Shown one piece after another: positions 26,001 through 41,000 of a stretch of 64,000 bases of DNA. Below the pieces are notes generated by a model. It was not told the DNA's origin, did not search any database, and saw only the letters and a program-made list of their open reading frames with translations. Position 1 is the stretch's first letter. Every line of letters starts with the position of its first letter. This DNA is from Echinarachnius parma. Taxonomy: Eukaryota > Echinodermata > Echinoidea > Clypeasteroida > Echinarachniidae. The DNA lies in contig JBAMJV010009045.1 of the NCBI GenBank assembly GCA_037951105.1, forward strand, positions 1-64,000. Reading direction: 5' to 3'. A program made the position numbers and the translations under genes.

Positions 26001-29000
26001 CCCTCCCCATTCTGCATCGCAACTTATTTCCCAGGAATATCCTACCCTGCCAGCTATTTATGGATTTATTTTCATCGTCTCATTTAAAACACCTTTCCAT
26101 TTCTTCCTTACCCAACCACCCTCCGCCTTCCCATCTCTAAATCTAATCTTCCCACCCTGTGAGCTAGAATTGTATTATTGTCATCTCCTTTCTAGAATCC
26201 CTCCCCTATCTCTACCACCTTCTCCCTATCAACTTGGGGATCTTCTACTTCATTAATGCATGCAAGGTTTTGATAAACACTGCATGTGCCTCTGAATCCC
26301 TACCCCAATCAATACCTTTTAAAAACACACCCTTCCGTCGCTATCCCCTTTCCATCGCTACCCTTCTTCCATTGCCACCCCCTCCCCAAATGTCCTACAC
26401 TGCCCTCCACTTTGATATCCCCCATTCTCCCCCATAAATTGTACCTGTGGATCTTTCCCTCATAATTTTCTTAGGAGAAGCGGTCAGCGGTCAGCGGTAG
26501 CTCCTTGATGGAGACATTCAGTTGTCCTTTCTTCCTTTCTCCCGCAAGACCACTGGGGTCGGCACTAGGGAGTACCCTTTAGCCGTCACCCCTGTTGGCT
26601 ATACAGATACCTGATATGGCTAGATGTGTATTATCTGTCTTGTATGGCAGAATGAAGTGTACTTTTATCTGCCTACTCTGGGTGTTGTAATCAATAGCCC
26701 ATCTCAGGGGATGGGGCCTCACCAAACAATGAGTGTCATAGGATATGGAAACTGCTATTGTATTCTTGTAGTGATATTATGAATAGAGAACAAAGAGAAA
26801 CTCATCAATATTTTCTTTTCACAGAACATTTTGTGATTATTAGTGACAAAAATGTTTCTAAGATACCAGCAAAGCACAGTCAATATCATGTGCAAACAAA
26901 CATGCATACATATATTTAAACTTGCCTTCAAACATATCTAAGCACACAGCCACAAACACACATACTCACAACCACAACAACACAAACATGCAAACATGCA
27001 CATACATACACACCCACAAAAATTCATCCATCATGCACAGCGTTGTGGCTGAATAGCCTGACAAAAACCAAAGGGCGAACAAACCAAGAGAAATCTTCCC
27101 CTCATTGTAAACTGGTCCGTCATATTTCATGATGCTATCTCATCTACCATGGATATCATCTTTCCATGCAATAACTCTATACCTTCTACATGCATGCATC
27201 CACGGTCCAGTATGCATGCACACGTTTCTATGTGGTACAGATAGGCTTTATTTAGTACACGTTGTGAGATGGGAGCAAAAGTGCTTGTAACCTGGCCTGT
27301 TTCACAAGATGAGGGATTCAACTCATCTGTATTGTCATATTATTGTTTGACATGCCTTGATTGTTTATCTCTCTCTCTCTCTCTTATGGGCTCTTACATC
27401 TTCCCCCTTACCTTTCCTCCCTGCTCTCTTTCACTTCCATTTTCTAATTTTCCCTTTTCTATTCACCCTCTCTTTCTCTCTCTTCCTTTTTCTTGTCCTT
27501 TCTCTTCCTCTCTTGCTGCCTTTCTTCCCCTCTTCCCTTTTCTCTGTATGTATTCCTTTCTCTCTTCATTTCTTCCTCCCATCCCCCTCTCTTTCTCTCT
27601 TTTCCTTTCTCTGACAGCTTCTCTCTTTCTCTCTTCCTCCCTTTCTATCTTTCACCATCCTGTCATTCTGTCTCTCTCCTCATGCTTTCCATATGTAACA
27701 TTCATGTCTGTACACATCAAAGAATATATTTGCTTTGATTTTGCCTAAATTGCTTTCCTCTATGTATATTCCATGTATCATTCATGTTGTGGGGATAGTA
27801 CCTGTTAGGCCCCCATTGATGATGCTCCAAACTGACTACGCACAAATGGTTATTGATGAGAATGTTTCAGAAGATAATATTCAATTGAAATCATTGCTGC
27901 AGTATGACTACAAGGTAGGGTGGGTGCATAATGAATTTATATATTTTTTTGAATTTGTGTGCATTGCACAGTATTTGCGCTTAAATACTATGATTGTTTT
28001 GTTGGTACATGAAAACAATTCATTTTGCTTTTCCATGACATCGGCATCATTTGTACTTTTGTAAACTTGTTTGTGATTCCAGGAAAAGGGTGATTTGATT
28101 GTTACAATTATGATTTGTAAGAAACATTTATTTATAATTTGGTTTAGGTGAAGACAATTTGTTGTCAGTTTAACAAACATTCTCCATTGACTGCAGCCGA
28201 GTATTGTATTTTTGGGGCACCTTCTGAACAGGTCAAACATTGAGAGCCGGAAAAACAAATGAACAAAATGAAGGAAATAAAATGCAAATGCTAAAGGAAA
28301 TAAAGGAACAATGATAGGCCTACGTGTTATGGCACCACATTGCCTATTTTGACAAAAATACATAGATGCCCTTTATGTCAAGGTTAGCACATATGACTGA
28401 CTAACATAAAAACAGGAGTAATGTTTGATAACTCTTTATAACATTTGTTATCAACGATATCAGGTGGGGTTAGGTATCATCAAAGAGGTAGCCTAGTACC
28501 TCCTTGGTATCATCAGATGTTTAGAATTCCATGCACTTGCTTTGATATGAGTGCTTCACAATGTATGTGTATGATGAAAGAAATAAGGTCATGAGTTGCC
28601 TTCTTGGGGTGGAACAACATAAGTATATCAATGTAGCTTCCCTTGTGTAAACATGCATTCTTTAACCCTCCAATTGCTAACGCTGTGCTGTGTAACATTA
28701 CATGTAACTGAGGGTATTCATAGGGTTAAAGTAAATTTGATATTTCTCCACAGGTCTTCCCCATAACTGAAGTGGCCTCACAAATCACAACAATAACGCA
28801 TCAATATTGCATCACTTTCTTTGATAAAAGAGATTTGATATGAGAGATTGGGGTAATAGAATGTGTAAAGTGGGGAAAGGGATTCCTAGGGAGATTTACC
28901 CGTCACCCTGATGTCTGTTTTTGTGTAGACCCCTCATACGTCTTTGAGTGTTTTTCTCAAATTTTTATCAATATAGTATTTATATTTGGGGCATAAAAAT

Positions 29001-32000
29001 GGCTTTGCTCACCTCATCTTTTGTTTATCATCTTTCAGAAACTTCTCAAAATGCACCTTTTCAGTGTTTCAAAGTGGCCAGATTAATCATGTGAGAAAAT
29101 GCAATTGCAAGATTAAACATTATTAGCCTGGTATGGATCATTTGGTAAAAACGAGTGGAGTGTTAACCCCTTCACATCTATTTGATTTTGATAGAACATG
29201 CATTCTCCAAGACCGTAGACTCGAGCCCAAGTGTATCTCAAGATATTTTTGTACTGTGATACTGATAGCTTTAGCAGTAGTGCCTTGCATTGAATTTGGG
29301 GCCTGAGCGTAAGATAACGTAATATAACGCAGGCTGACCAGGAAAAATCAATCTCCCAAGGTCAGTTCATCATTTTGGATTCCGTAATGCTAGTTACAAA
29401 TCATTTCTTTTGGATTTTTATACTCAAAGTTACAAATAACTATTTTTGATTTGTGATCCCAGCTACAAATTTTTTATCCATATTGTTGATCTCATCCCAG
29501 TTACAAATCATTGTTTTTGATTCTGAAACGGCTAGTAACAAATTGTTTCTTTTGGATTTTGTAATCCAGCTACAAATCAATATTTTTGATCTCGTAAGCC
29601 CAGTTAGAAATCATTATTTTAGATTTCGTAACTCAAATAATTTCTTTTGGATTTTGTAACAAATCAATATTTTAGATTACATGATCCGAGTAACAAATCA
29701 ATGCCATGAACTATATCCAGTCCATTCATATTTAACAATGGCAGTGGTTAGTAGAATGTGAATCCAGATTTGTCTTGAAGAAATTTGGCAAGTGTAGGCT
29801 TATGACACATGTTAGTGGCATAAATCAATGATGGGTATAATAAAGCAAAGATAATATTGCCTAACAGCAACAATTAGGATCATGGATTGATTGAAAAGAG
29901 ATAATGAAAACGTAGTATCTGCATCGTTCGTGTTTCTTTGTTTCATCTCCATGTTTAGAAAGTGCAAAGACCGGATAAAAGCCTACAGGTGATGCGAGAA
30001 TACAACTTCAATTTTGATACAAGATGCATTCGAGAACGGGGTTGGGAAATAAAATAATTGTAAGGGAGACGGGGGCCCAAAAAGGGCAAGGGCTGAGGGG
30101 AAACAAAGATGCAGGGAAAGGGGGGAAGAAAGAAATGATAAGTAATTAGGTTTACTTCCAAATGCAATCAATAAAGCTGATATTTGATGACACTAATTCA
30201 ACAGCTGTACGCTAGAAGCCACATATAGCCGATAGAAGCTCACCCTTCTACTTCTTTCTGATACCCTTCTATATTATTACTGAGAATATGCCATTTCCAA
30301 TTGTCATTGGCAACAATGAAAAGTAATCCTGAAATGTTTACATGTGCAGTTTTAGTTCTTTAATGATTTTGTTCAGCTAAAATTTGTTTACAAGCTATTG
30401 TAAAGTGTGAATAAATATTGACTCAAATTACTTTGACACTATTCCTGAGTGTTACCTACTAGATTTTCCAATCCCCATAGAATTAATACAGGACCCCACC
30501 AGATACCCAGAGGCAATGGGTTAACTTGTGAAGATAACAAGGAATATCACATTTATACAATAATTCAGATGGGTCTAGTTCGTCCTTGATGTTAATTTTC
30601 AGGTGTCAAAAGCTAGAGGGACATCGACCTTACCAGAGGGAGGGAGGGGGGGGGGGGGGGAGGGGGTAGTTTCTTTAGGACCAGGAAGGCATGACCATGA
30701 CTGTGATTCCTCAGCTTGCTTGATAACTTGATATATTTTTTTATTTATTTCTACTTTTCCAGATTTTGTTATTATGCCTGTAGTTCCCTTCATTCCATTT
30801 TGTTGTTTGTTTCTCAATCTCATTTGTACAATGTCATTGTTGGCATCTAGTCCCCTCTTTCCTCCATTTTATTATTTATTTCTCCCATTCCCCATTTTGT
30901 TTGTTACTGGGGGAAATCAAGGGAGCCACACAGAAATATAGTTCAAGGCGACAGACAGTCCAGTGGAAATGTGTCAGCACAGTGGTAGGCAACAAAAATG
31001 TCTTTGTTCCAGAGGCATTTATAGAAGAAAGCGTTCTAGTAAGGGGCACCCAATTGGCCCAGTGTGTTCATATGCATGAGATGATTACAAGATGTGAATG
31101 ACATTTCATTTAAGAATAATCATATAGCCGAGATCACAAACTTCATTCATGTCATACTAAATGATATTGTCCCATCTATTATGAGATATCTCAGGATGCA
31201 GTGTATGAAAATTGAAATATCGCAAATCATATCGGACACAAGTTACGGAGGAACACTGGGGATTAGCCGATTAGGATTAGGATTAGACCCGTCTGGGAGT
31301 TCAGTTTGGAGTTGGGAGAGTTTCAGGCACAAAATATACTTAGACCAAAAGGGAAAAGACCAAATTGGACATATACCTAACAATGGTAGACCAAGCAACC
31401 ACAGTACTGAGGGGTTAAAGGGGTAAGGCAAATATTTGTGAGTGATGTCACTGTTCAGCAGGCCATTGCCCCCTCACCCATAGTAAACAGGTATGGGGCC
31501 CTGGTGTTGATTACATACCTGAGGTTACCAAGGTATTCACAGAATAAACAGAGGGGTCAAATATTCATTTCAAGTTTTCAACTGAGTTTGTGTATGTCTG
31601 ATTTCATTTAATTCTATTTTTTTTTTGGGGGGGGGGGAAGGGTAGATTGGTAGACTTGAGGCAAAGTAAACCCCCTTTTATAAATAGAGCAGTAGGTCGA
31701 GTTAACCTGCTTGTGGTGTCCATCATCAATCCACTGAACACCTTTCCAAACATTTGTCAAAATATGGAATGATAGTATGCTCAGTTTGTCTAATGGTGTT
31801 ATGATTTTAGTAAGATGATAAACATTTAAAGTGACCAGGGATGCCCCATGTTAATCTGCATGCCACACCCTTTGTAGTTTACATAATTTTGAGAGTTGCA
31901 ATTAACATCATGCTCGGCACAATTCCATCTGGTTTTGAAAAAATGGGGCTAAAAAATATAAGCTGCCCTTTGGGTAATCATGTGTTTTCTGATTTCAATT

Positions 32001-35000
32001 TCCTACATTCTCATGAATCAAACTGGATAAAGTAAAAACATTATATGAATTATTCAAATGTGTTATTAGTATGATGAATGGCCCTTCCATGTTTGATTAG
32101 AGTATCCTTTAATTAGATGCATAGTATGTGTGCCGATTTGATGAAAGCTGCAATGTCTCGCACATCACATTGTTGTGACATTCAGAAGTTACCTCTCGGC
32201 AAAAGGGCTGCCAATGATTATATAAGAGGAAGGGGATGTATCCCTGGGTTTCAATTCACGCCTCTGTGTCAACACAAATTATCCCTTATATATCACGTTT
32301 CATCATAACCCCTCAATTAGCCAGCGAGGAAGTTGTCTCATCGTTCCCCTCATCGGGTCCGTCGGACGAACCTGGCGTGAACGAAAAGCGCAAATATCAT
32401 GACACGATTACAATCAACAGATTGCTTCCAACTCCTCGTCATTGTAGATTACACACCAGGATGTTTCTCGCCTTCCTCTAAGCCCTCCCTCTCCCCCTAT
32501 GTCCCTCTAGCTCTCTTCCTTTTCTTCCATCAGTCCAAATCGATCTCCAGTAGCAGTTCGTGATGGAGGCTGTGCTGACGTCAATTTCTGTGTCCCAGGC
32601 ATGACTCACTTGACATACTTGCATAGGGAAGAGATGAAGAATAGAGAGTATAGGGAAGAGAGGTAGAGGAAGAGTGATAGAGCAGGAGAGAGGTAGATAG
32701 ATACAGGAGGAGGGGAAAAGAGAGAGGGAGAAAGATGGGGAAAGGGTGAAGGAAAGGAATAGAGGAGACGATAGCAAGGGAGATGGATGAAGAAAGAGTA
32801 ATAGATACAAAAGATGGCAATAGAAAAGGAATTAAATATTTAACCCATTGACTATGGGGAACCTGGTGGGTTGTGTACCAAGTCTAGGGAGATTTCAAAA
32901 TGTTGTAGTGAACAGGTTAAGTAGAAAATGGGAAATAGGAGGGGGTATTTAGCCTGAAAGGAGATGGAGACAGAGCAAGGAGCAATTTAGAATCGCGAAA
33001 GATTCATGAACAGTATTAATAGTAACATCATCAGTCAGTAGGTATTCCTTGTTTTCCTAACACATGGGGCTGGAGAGTCAACATGTCCAGCCATTCCCTC
33101 CGCCCATCAAACTGTTTGATGATTCTATCAGGTATTTAGCCTCAATTACAAACACACCCCTCATCTTACGTCAGACGGTTCAAACTGTTTGATGATTCTG
33201 TCTGTATTTAGCCTAAATTTCCAGCAAGTTCCAGGCTTATATTTGTGCCGATCTTACAGCAAATACAGAAACTATGTTACATCAAATGGCCATTTTCATC
33301 AGTGATATCAAACTGATATGTATGCCCTGTAAACAAAGGAATCTACATTAATCATCCCTATTATTGGTGATGATTTCATATCATCCAATATTGTGTTAGT
33401 CATAATTCAAACATTTTGTACAAATAATGAAAAATTGGATGAAATTCATTGCATTTGGGGTTTCAAATTCAGTTTCAGTAATTCATAACACAAGTAATGA
33501 TGACAGAGTAATATTATATAAGAACAACATTTTCTTAGAATTTAAATATGTTTTCTATAAAAGGTGACATTTAGAATTTGGGGTGGCTGAGTGCAGGGGG
33601 AATCAATGTAAAACTAGAGAAGTAGGTCATCATTTGGAAAGTTTAGTGAAAGTAGGTTAGTTTGATATTGTCACAATTCAATTTTAGCCTGCAAAGTAAG
33701 AGAAAAGCAACACGTATTCTGTGATATTTGTTTCTCTTTCATGCCTTTGTTTTGTTTTTTTTCTGGGCGGGTGAGGAGGAGATATGTAGGTCCATTAGAA
33801 GATCCAAAGATAAACTAGGTTAAATGTTTTATTTTTTTCTCGGAAGCCAACACATTTATGCTTGTCTAGACGATAGGAAAACCATTTTCTGAAAATGAAT
33901 TGTATGCGCAAATCCAGTTTACAATGATTGCCAGAAATGGCCAGCATAGAGCATCTTCCCTGCTGAAAATTCTTTGCTTTTAGTCCTCTCTGTGCTTTTA
34001 GGGCATTTATTGCCCTGAAAAAGCCTAATGACACAGACAAAATGGCACAATTTTGATCCAGTCACCACCAGCTCATTGCAAATAACTACATTAGGAATGA
34101 GACAGAAAATGTTTGACATGGTATAACACACATTCTCCATAGACCCCAGCCTGAGTATTGTGTGGATCAAGCCAGGATGGGTTAGATCAACATTACAGCT
34201 TATAATCGCTTACTTTGAAAGACATACAGTATATATGAAATTAGAATGTTGTAATTCTGGAACGGAGTGTCTAGCATGGATTTTTAATAAACATTTAACA
34301 AAACATTCAGTTTCTAGTACAATATTACAACAACAAAAATGTATTTAGTACTCGTTCACAAATCTCAGGTGAGCAGCCAGATCAGGAGAGGTTATGAGAG
34401 CAAATGCTTGGATTGACTGTAAAAACCGAGCGGCAATCTCTGCAAAATCCTCCCGTATTTGCGGATTCCGTTTCCTTCCATGGGTGAAGAATTCCAATTC
34501 TCATGTTGACATGTCGGATTCAAACTTCGGATGGCAGTGTAACACCTCAGGATTTAGAGGCCATCATCTCAAATCGAATGGGGAAGATTGAGAGAGATAG
34601 AGATACTGTATTAGATAGTGTAAGAGGGAGCTGCAGAGAGATGGAGAGTGGGGCAGAGAAAGAGAGAAACAGTGATAAAAGGGGAGAGTAAGAAAGAGAC
34701 AGACAAACATAGACAAAGGTAGAGATGAGGTATGGACTTTGTAGTATAGAAGTGATTTATTGTCAAAATCATTTTAGTTGATGTATATTTACTCTATGAT
34801 TGAATTCTGAAACCTCTAGCAAGAAATTGAAAGGTTACTTTTCATGTAGGCATGCACACAAATTAATTTGTTTTTGCTTGGCAACGCGAAAAGACATTTA
34901 CAGGTCTTTAAATGTCGGCAAGTAATAGTTCGATATCATTTTTTCTTTGTAAAAGCACTACATTAACATCATTCCTAAATACATTTACAGTGAAAATGCT

Positions 35001-38000
35001 AATGAGGTTTGCTTCAAAATTACGCTTATATACTTTTGCGGGTTTTAGAATTCTAGTTTGCCGAAGGAAGAGCTCAATCTATGAAAATGAATGTACTGCA
35101 GATATTATCACTTTTACAGTAATAAACTAGAGATATCTTTGGCTCATTCAACATTAAGTTAATGTATAGAAGTCTGTGTAGGCATTTGCAAACAGACACA
35201 TTATTTTCACACTCTGTATCGGTGGTGGCGTAGCTAATTTGAAGAAGAAAAAAAACAATACAAAACATAGGGGAACATTAAAAAAAATATACATAAGATG
35301 TGCCCCCCCCCCCCCCCCTAATAATTTGTGTGCCCCCAATCAGTCTGAACACGTTATGCCACTGCTATGTATGATCTAATCTTCTCCTCTAAAGCGCTTA
35401 GAGGCTTGTTTGATAAAATATGATAATTATTATTATTTATAAAAACCAAAGAAGTCTATATAAGGTTGTAAACTTACACATTCGAGGTTGTGATGCAATG
35501 ATTGACTTGTGTACAAACATCTGGATGGGAGTCATTTCTTGAAGAAGAGTTTTGACTCTCTATGAACCTCTTCCTTCCTTGCTTTCCTGTTTTGGCCTGA
35601 GAAACCTTGCAGTCAGAAATCAAAGCAAGCTGCATAGCAGGGTCCATTCACATCGGAACAAAACTGAGAAAACGAGCTGCATAAAAGATTCCATTCACAT
35701 TGAAATCAGAATTCAAATTACTAGTAAGCTTCAAACTTGGGTCTGTTCACATCAGATCTGATGGAACTATTTCAGACCATATAAAGCAAATTACAATGAT
35801 AAAATAACCAAACAGGAAAGCAGGGTCCTTTCACATTGAATAGGTAAGCTATTCCAGGCAATGTTACACAACTTGAAGAAGTTAACAATGAGAAATTTAA
35901 CCAAGCTAGAAAACTGGATATGATGGCCATTTTGTATGGAAACCTTGCAGTGATAAATTAAATCATGCTGCATATTGGGGTCCATTCACATTTGAATTGG
36001 CAGCTAGCACTAGTTTTTTCTTTAAACAATGCTAATACAAATTTTGAAAGCTTTTATTTGAAAATTAATACAAGCTGGAAAGTTTTTGTAATATAGTCGA
36101 GACCTTTTGTGCGTAATATAAAAAATATATACGTAAAATAAAAAATATATATGTAATTCAACATACATTGTCAAGTTTATATAGTTGTATATTGTTTTTC
36201 ATGACTTCTTTATTTTTCTATCTTGGAAATCCTTAATAAATCCTTCAACAATTTGTTTTTGCAATAAAGAAATTGCTATTTAAAGCGACCATAATATGAA
36301 CCTCCCAAGGTCTTGTCCAAGGTCTTATATATATTGAAACTAATCCATGCTGCATAATTCATGGACTTGAGACTCAAATGAGATCAAAATCTTAGAAATA
36401 CCTCATCGTAACCAGGTGGGGGCAATACGGTTTCATTTGATTTGCAATATATCCCTGCCTGGGAATTGTTTTAATAAAAATATTATTCGCAGGAGCCTCG
36501 GGGTTTTGAGCTTTTTTAATAATTGGTGTTTGTTTAACTTCATTTTACAGATGACTCCAAATATCTAAATAGCAATAGATTGCTACTATGTCAGAAAAAC
36601 CCTTTAGTTTACAAATAATGAAATAAAAGGAGACACCCTACTATTCTTTCCTAATGAAAGAACAGTCTGAATTGTGTTTTTACAAGTGTTTTACAAGTGT
36701 GAGCCTTTTGTGCAAATAAAATGTCTTTAATATTTGTTAACCACTATTCATGTGTCCATTCCTTAATGTGTTCCCTCATTAAGTTGGAATTCCCACAGAA
36801 CAGCAAGATCCTGTTATCGTTGGGTTTCAAAGAGATCAACAAAATTGATGTGTACCCAAAAAGGAAATAAGTCAATTATCATCATTCCTAAATGTTCTCC
36901 CTGTTTTGATTTCATGTTCCTAGGTGTTTGGGATGAGAAGCGACTGGAGACGCGGAAACCTCTGGAGCGGAAGAACAAGAAGAAACAGAAAGAAAAGGAG
37001 CAGCTACTGGCCACGCAAGCCGTCACCCCGCCCCAACCCTCAGTGTCCACTCCGACGTCATCGTCGACATCGTCATCGCCATCGTGCAGCATCACAATGC
37101 CAATCTGCATCAACAACCTCCCTAGGCTGAACAAAGAACAGGAGGAGCTGATCGGGGCACTGGAGAGAGCAAAGTCAGACTCTGGCTCGTCAAATAATAC
37201 TTCAAAGGTGAGTGTTACTCTCCACACTTTATCTTTGGCAGTTGGTCGTTGTTCTGTAGCCCGAGTTTGCTTGTTGAGATAATGCCTCAATTTCAAAGCT
37301 TCCCCATGAAAATTATGGTATCCAAAAGAAATGAGATGTTTGAGGGCAAGTTACTGTAGACATATGTACAGTATATGACAATGTGATGTCATTGAATAAG
37401 AGCCATCAAAACCATTTACAGCTATTTGGTTCAAAATTATTCAACGAAAGCTTTTAAAAGAACCTTCCTATACATTACTTTTTCTTAAACGTTATTTTTC
37501 TCCATTTTCAGAATCAAGAAGGAATGAAAAAGAAATGGGTTGTGTCATTCATTTAACATTTCATTTTTGTGCTATGTGCGGAAATGGAGCAAATGCCTTG
37601 AAATGTTCATATCAGTGATGCAACAATGTCCACTGATTTTCCGAGCATTTCGAACCAGCAGAGAGAGAAAGAGGGAAGGTAGAGAAAGAACTACATTTAT
37701 GGAAAACTGCTGCTACTAGTACTAGTTCCATTTCAGAATAATAGTTCACAGCAGCTATTCTTTGACATGCATTCATTCTTTCACCACCCTGCCTGTCCAT
37801 TTATTTTTCTGTCCCCATTTTACCATTGGCAGTTGGTTCTTGTTCTGTAGCCAGTTCACTGGGAGAGATGACATGTTCTGTGTAATTACCAAGACCTCAT
37901 GCTGTGCCTCCCATATCTAGAGAGTTTCCAGGCTTTCAGTTTTGTTCTTTCTGTGCCTTTGTTTTTTTTTATATGTTATTGATTAGAGAGAGAGAGAGAT

Positions 38001-41000
38001 ATGGATAAATTGTTTTCTTTATTTTATAAACTGGGATGACATACCCAAATAACGTTGTAGGAAATTAAACATATGACCAAAATACATTCACAATATTTGT
38101 TTTTATAATTGTAGTTTTTTATTGTATGGACAAAATTGTTACGCATTGCTCTTTTTTCTTCTTCTTCTTCTTCTTTTCCTTTCTTTTCTTACCAATTACC
38201 CTAATTACTCTGAAAATTTGCTGAATAATTGAGGTCACAAGGGCAGCTCCATTTAATAGAACTAGGCCATTGGCCCATTGACGTTCGTTATTTCATATTT
38301 ATAAAGAGAGCTTCTCCCCTGCTCTATAGGTTTTTAATGCAGATAGCAATGAAAATGAGGGTGGTGGCTGAGTTGGGTGATGAAACCAAGCATCTTATAC
38401 TTATAGCCAGAAGTCCTGACTTAGTAGTAGCTTGGATTGTACTAGTACTATCCATGGTAGTATGGTAGTATGGTAGCTACCACCTGAGTAGAAGAAGACC
38501 CGATCATTTATTATGCTCCTTCAACTTCTGTCCACGTTTAGTCAGTTATGTAATTAAATGGGGGGTAATGGTGGGAGGGGTAGTGGTAAGTTGGCTGATA
38601 AAAGCAAGTTTCTTATGCCTTTAGTTGTGCAATGGCGGTGTCCGTTGCAGCTATCCATAACATCCATGCCTAATCACATTCTGCCGTGCCATATCTCGTC
38701 GCTGCTAACGATATCATTCCTCATGGAGATTGCTGAACACTGCTATGGATGCTAGTGTCATAAATCATCTGCTACCACGCTTGCCATCTACTGATTTTAT
38801 TCAAGCCACATGGTCTGACATGGGAACCCATCTTCTTGCTGTTGCTTTTGTTGTTGTAGCAATTGGTTTTGTCTTTATGTTGCTGTTGTAGCCTTTTCTG
38901 GAAGCTTGCTGCAATCTTGCAGTTATTATTCTAGCTCATTTCAAACTAGTGTGTAGGTTGCAGTACAGCAAGCATACATTTTCATAGTGTGGAAAATGAG
39001 CGCAAATATATTTTCCTTTGTGTTTTAAATTATAAATTCGAGCTTTCAACATTTAAAAAATCTTATTCTTATTTCCTTCTTTTCTGTCTTTCCTTTATTT
39101 GTTGTGTCCAGTATTCTTTAATGTTCCACCCTGTCCCCGTTTCCTTGCATGGTAGAAGGTGAGATGTAGACTACCCCAAGTTTGTTGATTGTCATCACCT
39201 GATCTAATAGCCCCTCTAGTTCCAAAACTATTTGACGTGTGATATTTCGTTATTTGTTTGCCCTGACCTCAACCTGAGATAAATGGTGCAATCCAATGGA
39301 CTGACAAGCAAGCCTTGCATACATATGTGAGATATATCACTTGTAGTGGACCAGGGGGCGACTACAGAGTCTTTTTTTTGGGGGGGGGGCAGGGGGAGGG
39401 AGTGCTTCTTCTCAAGCCTACATGCATTAAACAGCTCTCTGCAATTTGTGTTTCATCAAACTCTACAAGAATTTATGGGGGCACCTGAATTTGGGGGCTC
39501 TTTTGGGCAATTTAGGATTAAACCACTCTGAGCCCCTATGTATGTCTTAATTTACTTTAGTGGACCCTAAACTTTCTGGAACTGTCTTCTCGAACATTAT
39601 TTGTCTGTTCTGGAGGAATCTTCAATTTACTGGTGAAAGAATTTGTCACTTGTCACCTTTTACCAGAGAGCAGAAAGTAAACTGAACTTTGAACAAAGTC
39701 ATCAATAGACTGTCTGGAGGAAAGGAATAAGAGTTGGTTAACAATATGTATCCCAGTTATTATTGTATGTGTGGTAATAAAATGGGTGCAGAATCCAGGG
39801 ATGAAGCATAGTTTATATTATTATTAAAATTATAATCATTTTAATTCTAATCATTAAAGTCTTTGTGACTTTGTCTATAGTATTATCCCAGGTCTTACAT
39901 GAACCTTGTTTACTACTGGGGGTATGGTTTAAGGCACACTATATATTTCTTTATTTTGTATCCTTTTGTTGTTTTTGGCAAATGATTGGGGTTTCTTGAA
40001 AAGTAATGGCTTTATTTTGTGCGTCTCGTTCTATTTTGGATGCGTTTCCTATCTATCATTGCCTCAATCAAATACTAATTTCCTCATTGACAAATGACAA
40101 TATAAAGTAATTTCACCCTCGTTATTTGTGAACGCCACTACAAACGCACATGTATTATTCATCTCATCATTTATTCAGAGGGAAAGCATGCAGGAACTAC
40201 TGGTATATTGCATAATTATTGATTTTTTTTCTGTTAGCTCTCAGTGGATGGGGGGGAAAATGAGAGGAGAAATGATGGTGTAATTTAGCCAGGTTGGCTG
40301 CATCATTAGAGCAGCCCAGGGCTAGGTCTCTCCTCTGCTAATTTCTCTCATTTTAATTTCTCCACTTTGGGGGTTCATTTTCCAATTCCTTAGATTTCTT
40401 GATAAATATGTATTCCCATTCTAGTTTTGTTGTGATGTAGGGAAAGGTAGCAACTTTTAATTATCACTTGAATATTAGATTTGTTTTCACTTAAAGGAGT
40501 CTTCATTTTCAACAAAACAAAATGAAAGTCGGATTTCATGTTCAATTTTAATGTCTCTTAAAATTCTGATTTATTTTGGTCAATTGAAATAAAAAAAAGA
40601 ATAAGGAGGAACAATAGTAGTAATGTTGGGTCTTTGAATATTCCCCTTCCCTTCTATTGAAGCCCACAACAATCAAGGGAAAAGCATAAAATATTGATGG
40701 ACTATTTGTATTATTTTATATTTAATAAAAAAGAATGATTCCAGCCTTCTTTGGACCAGAACAATATTTTACTCAACCAAGTTGCTCATATCCGCAGATA
40801 TTTGTATAATACTGTCGGTTATACCAAATTGGGAATACATATTTGAAACAACTGCTATGTGTCCCCCGCCCCCCCCCCCCCTCCCCAGTACCTCCCTCCC
40901 CCCCCCCCCCCCCCGACTTAATATTTCTGAATGTACTCTCCCTTTGTGAGTCATTTGTACAAAAATATGTGCTAGATATTGATTTTTCCCTACAAAAATG

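Larger units (their letters stand above)
23036..36923 (+). other. Receptor intron between DNA-binding and hinge exons (13.9 kb)
   Basis: A GT-AG intron in phase 1. No coding exon is visible inside. It holds TTAA-flanked short elements (28662-28729, 32840-32920), a diverged tandem array near 29360-29700, a pyrimidine tract (27368-27676), a purine tract (32478-32815), an ATTC microsatellite, a C-run element near 35226-35365 and a degenerate repeat array near 35580-35995. Small CpG-richer patches (e.g. 32330-32460, 34430-34560) might be regulatory, but nothing specific is recognisable. Confidence 0.85.

Noticed and set aside
27269-27748. 159-codon Ser/Leu/Phe-rich ORF
   Set aside because: Open only because of the polypyrimidine tract; no splice or homology support.
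36814-37296. 160-codon minus-strand ORF opposite a receptor exon
   Set aside because: It is the antisense shadow of the GC-rich hinge exon, which has correct splice sites and family-like sequence on the + strand.
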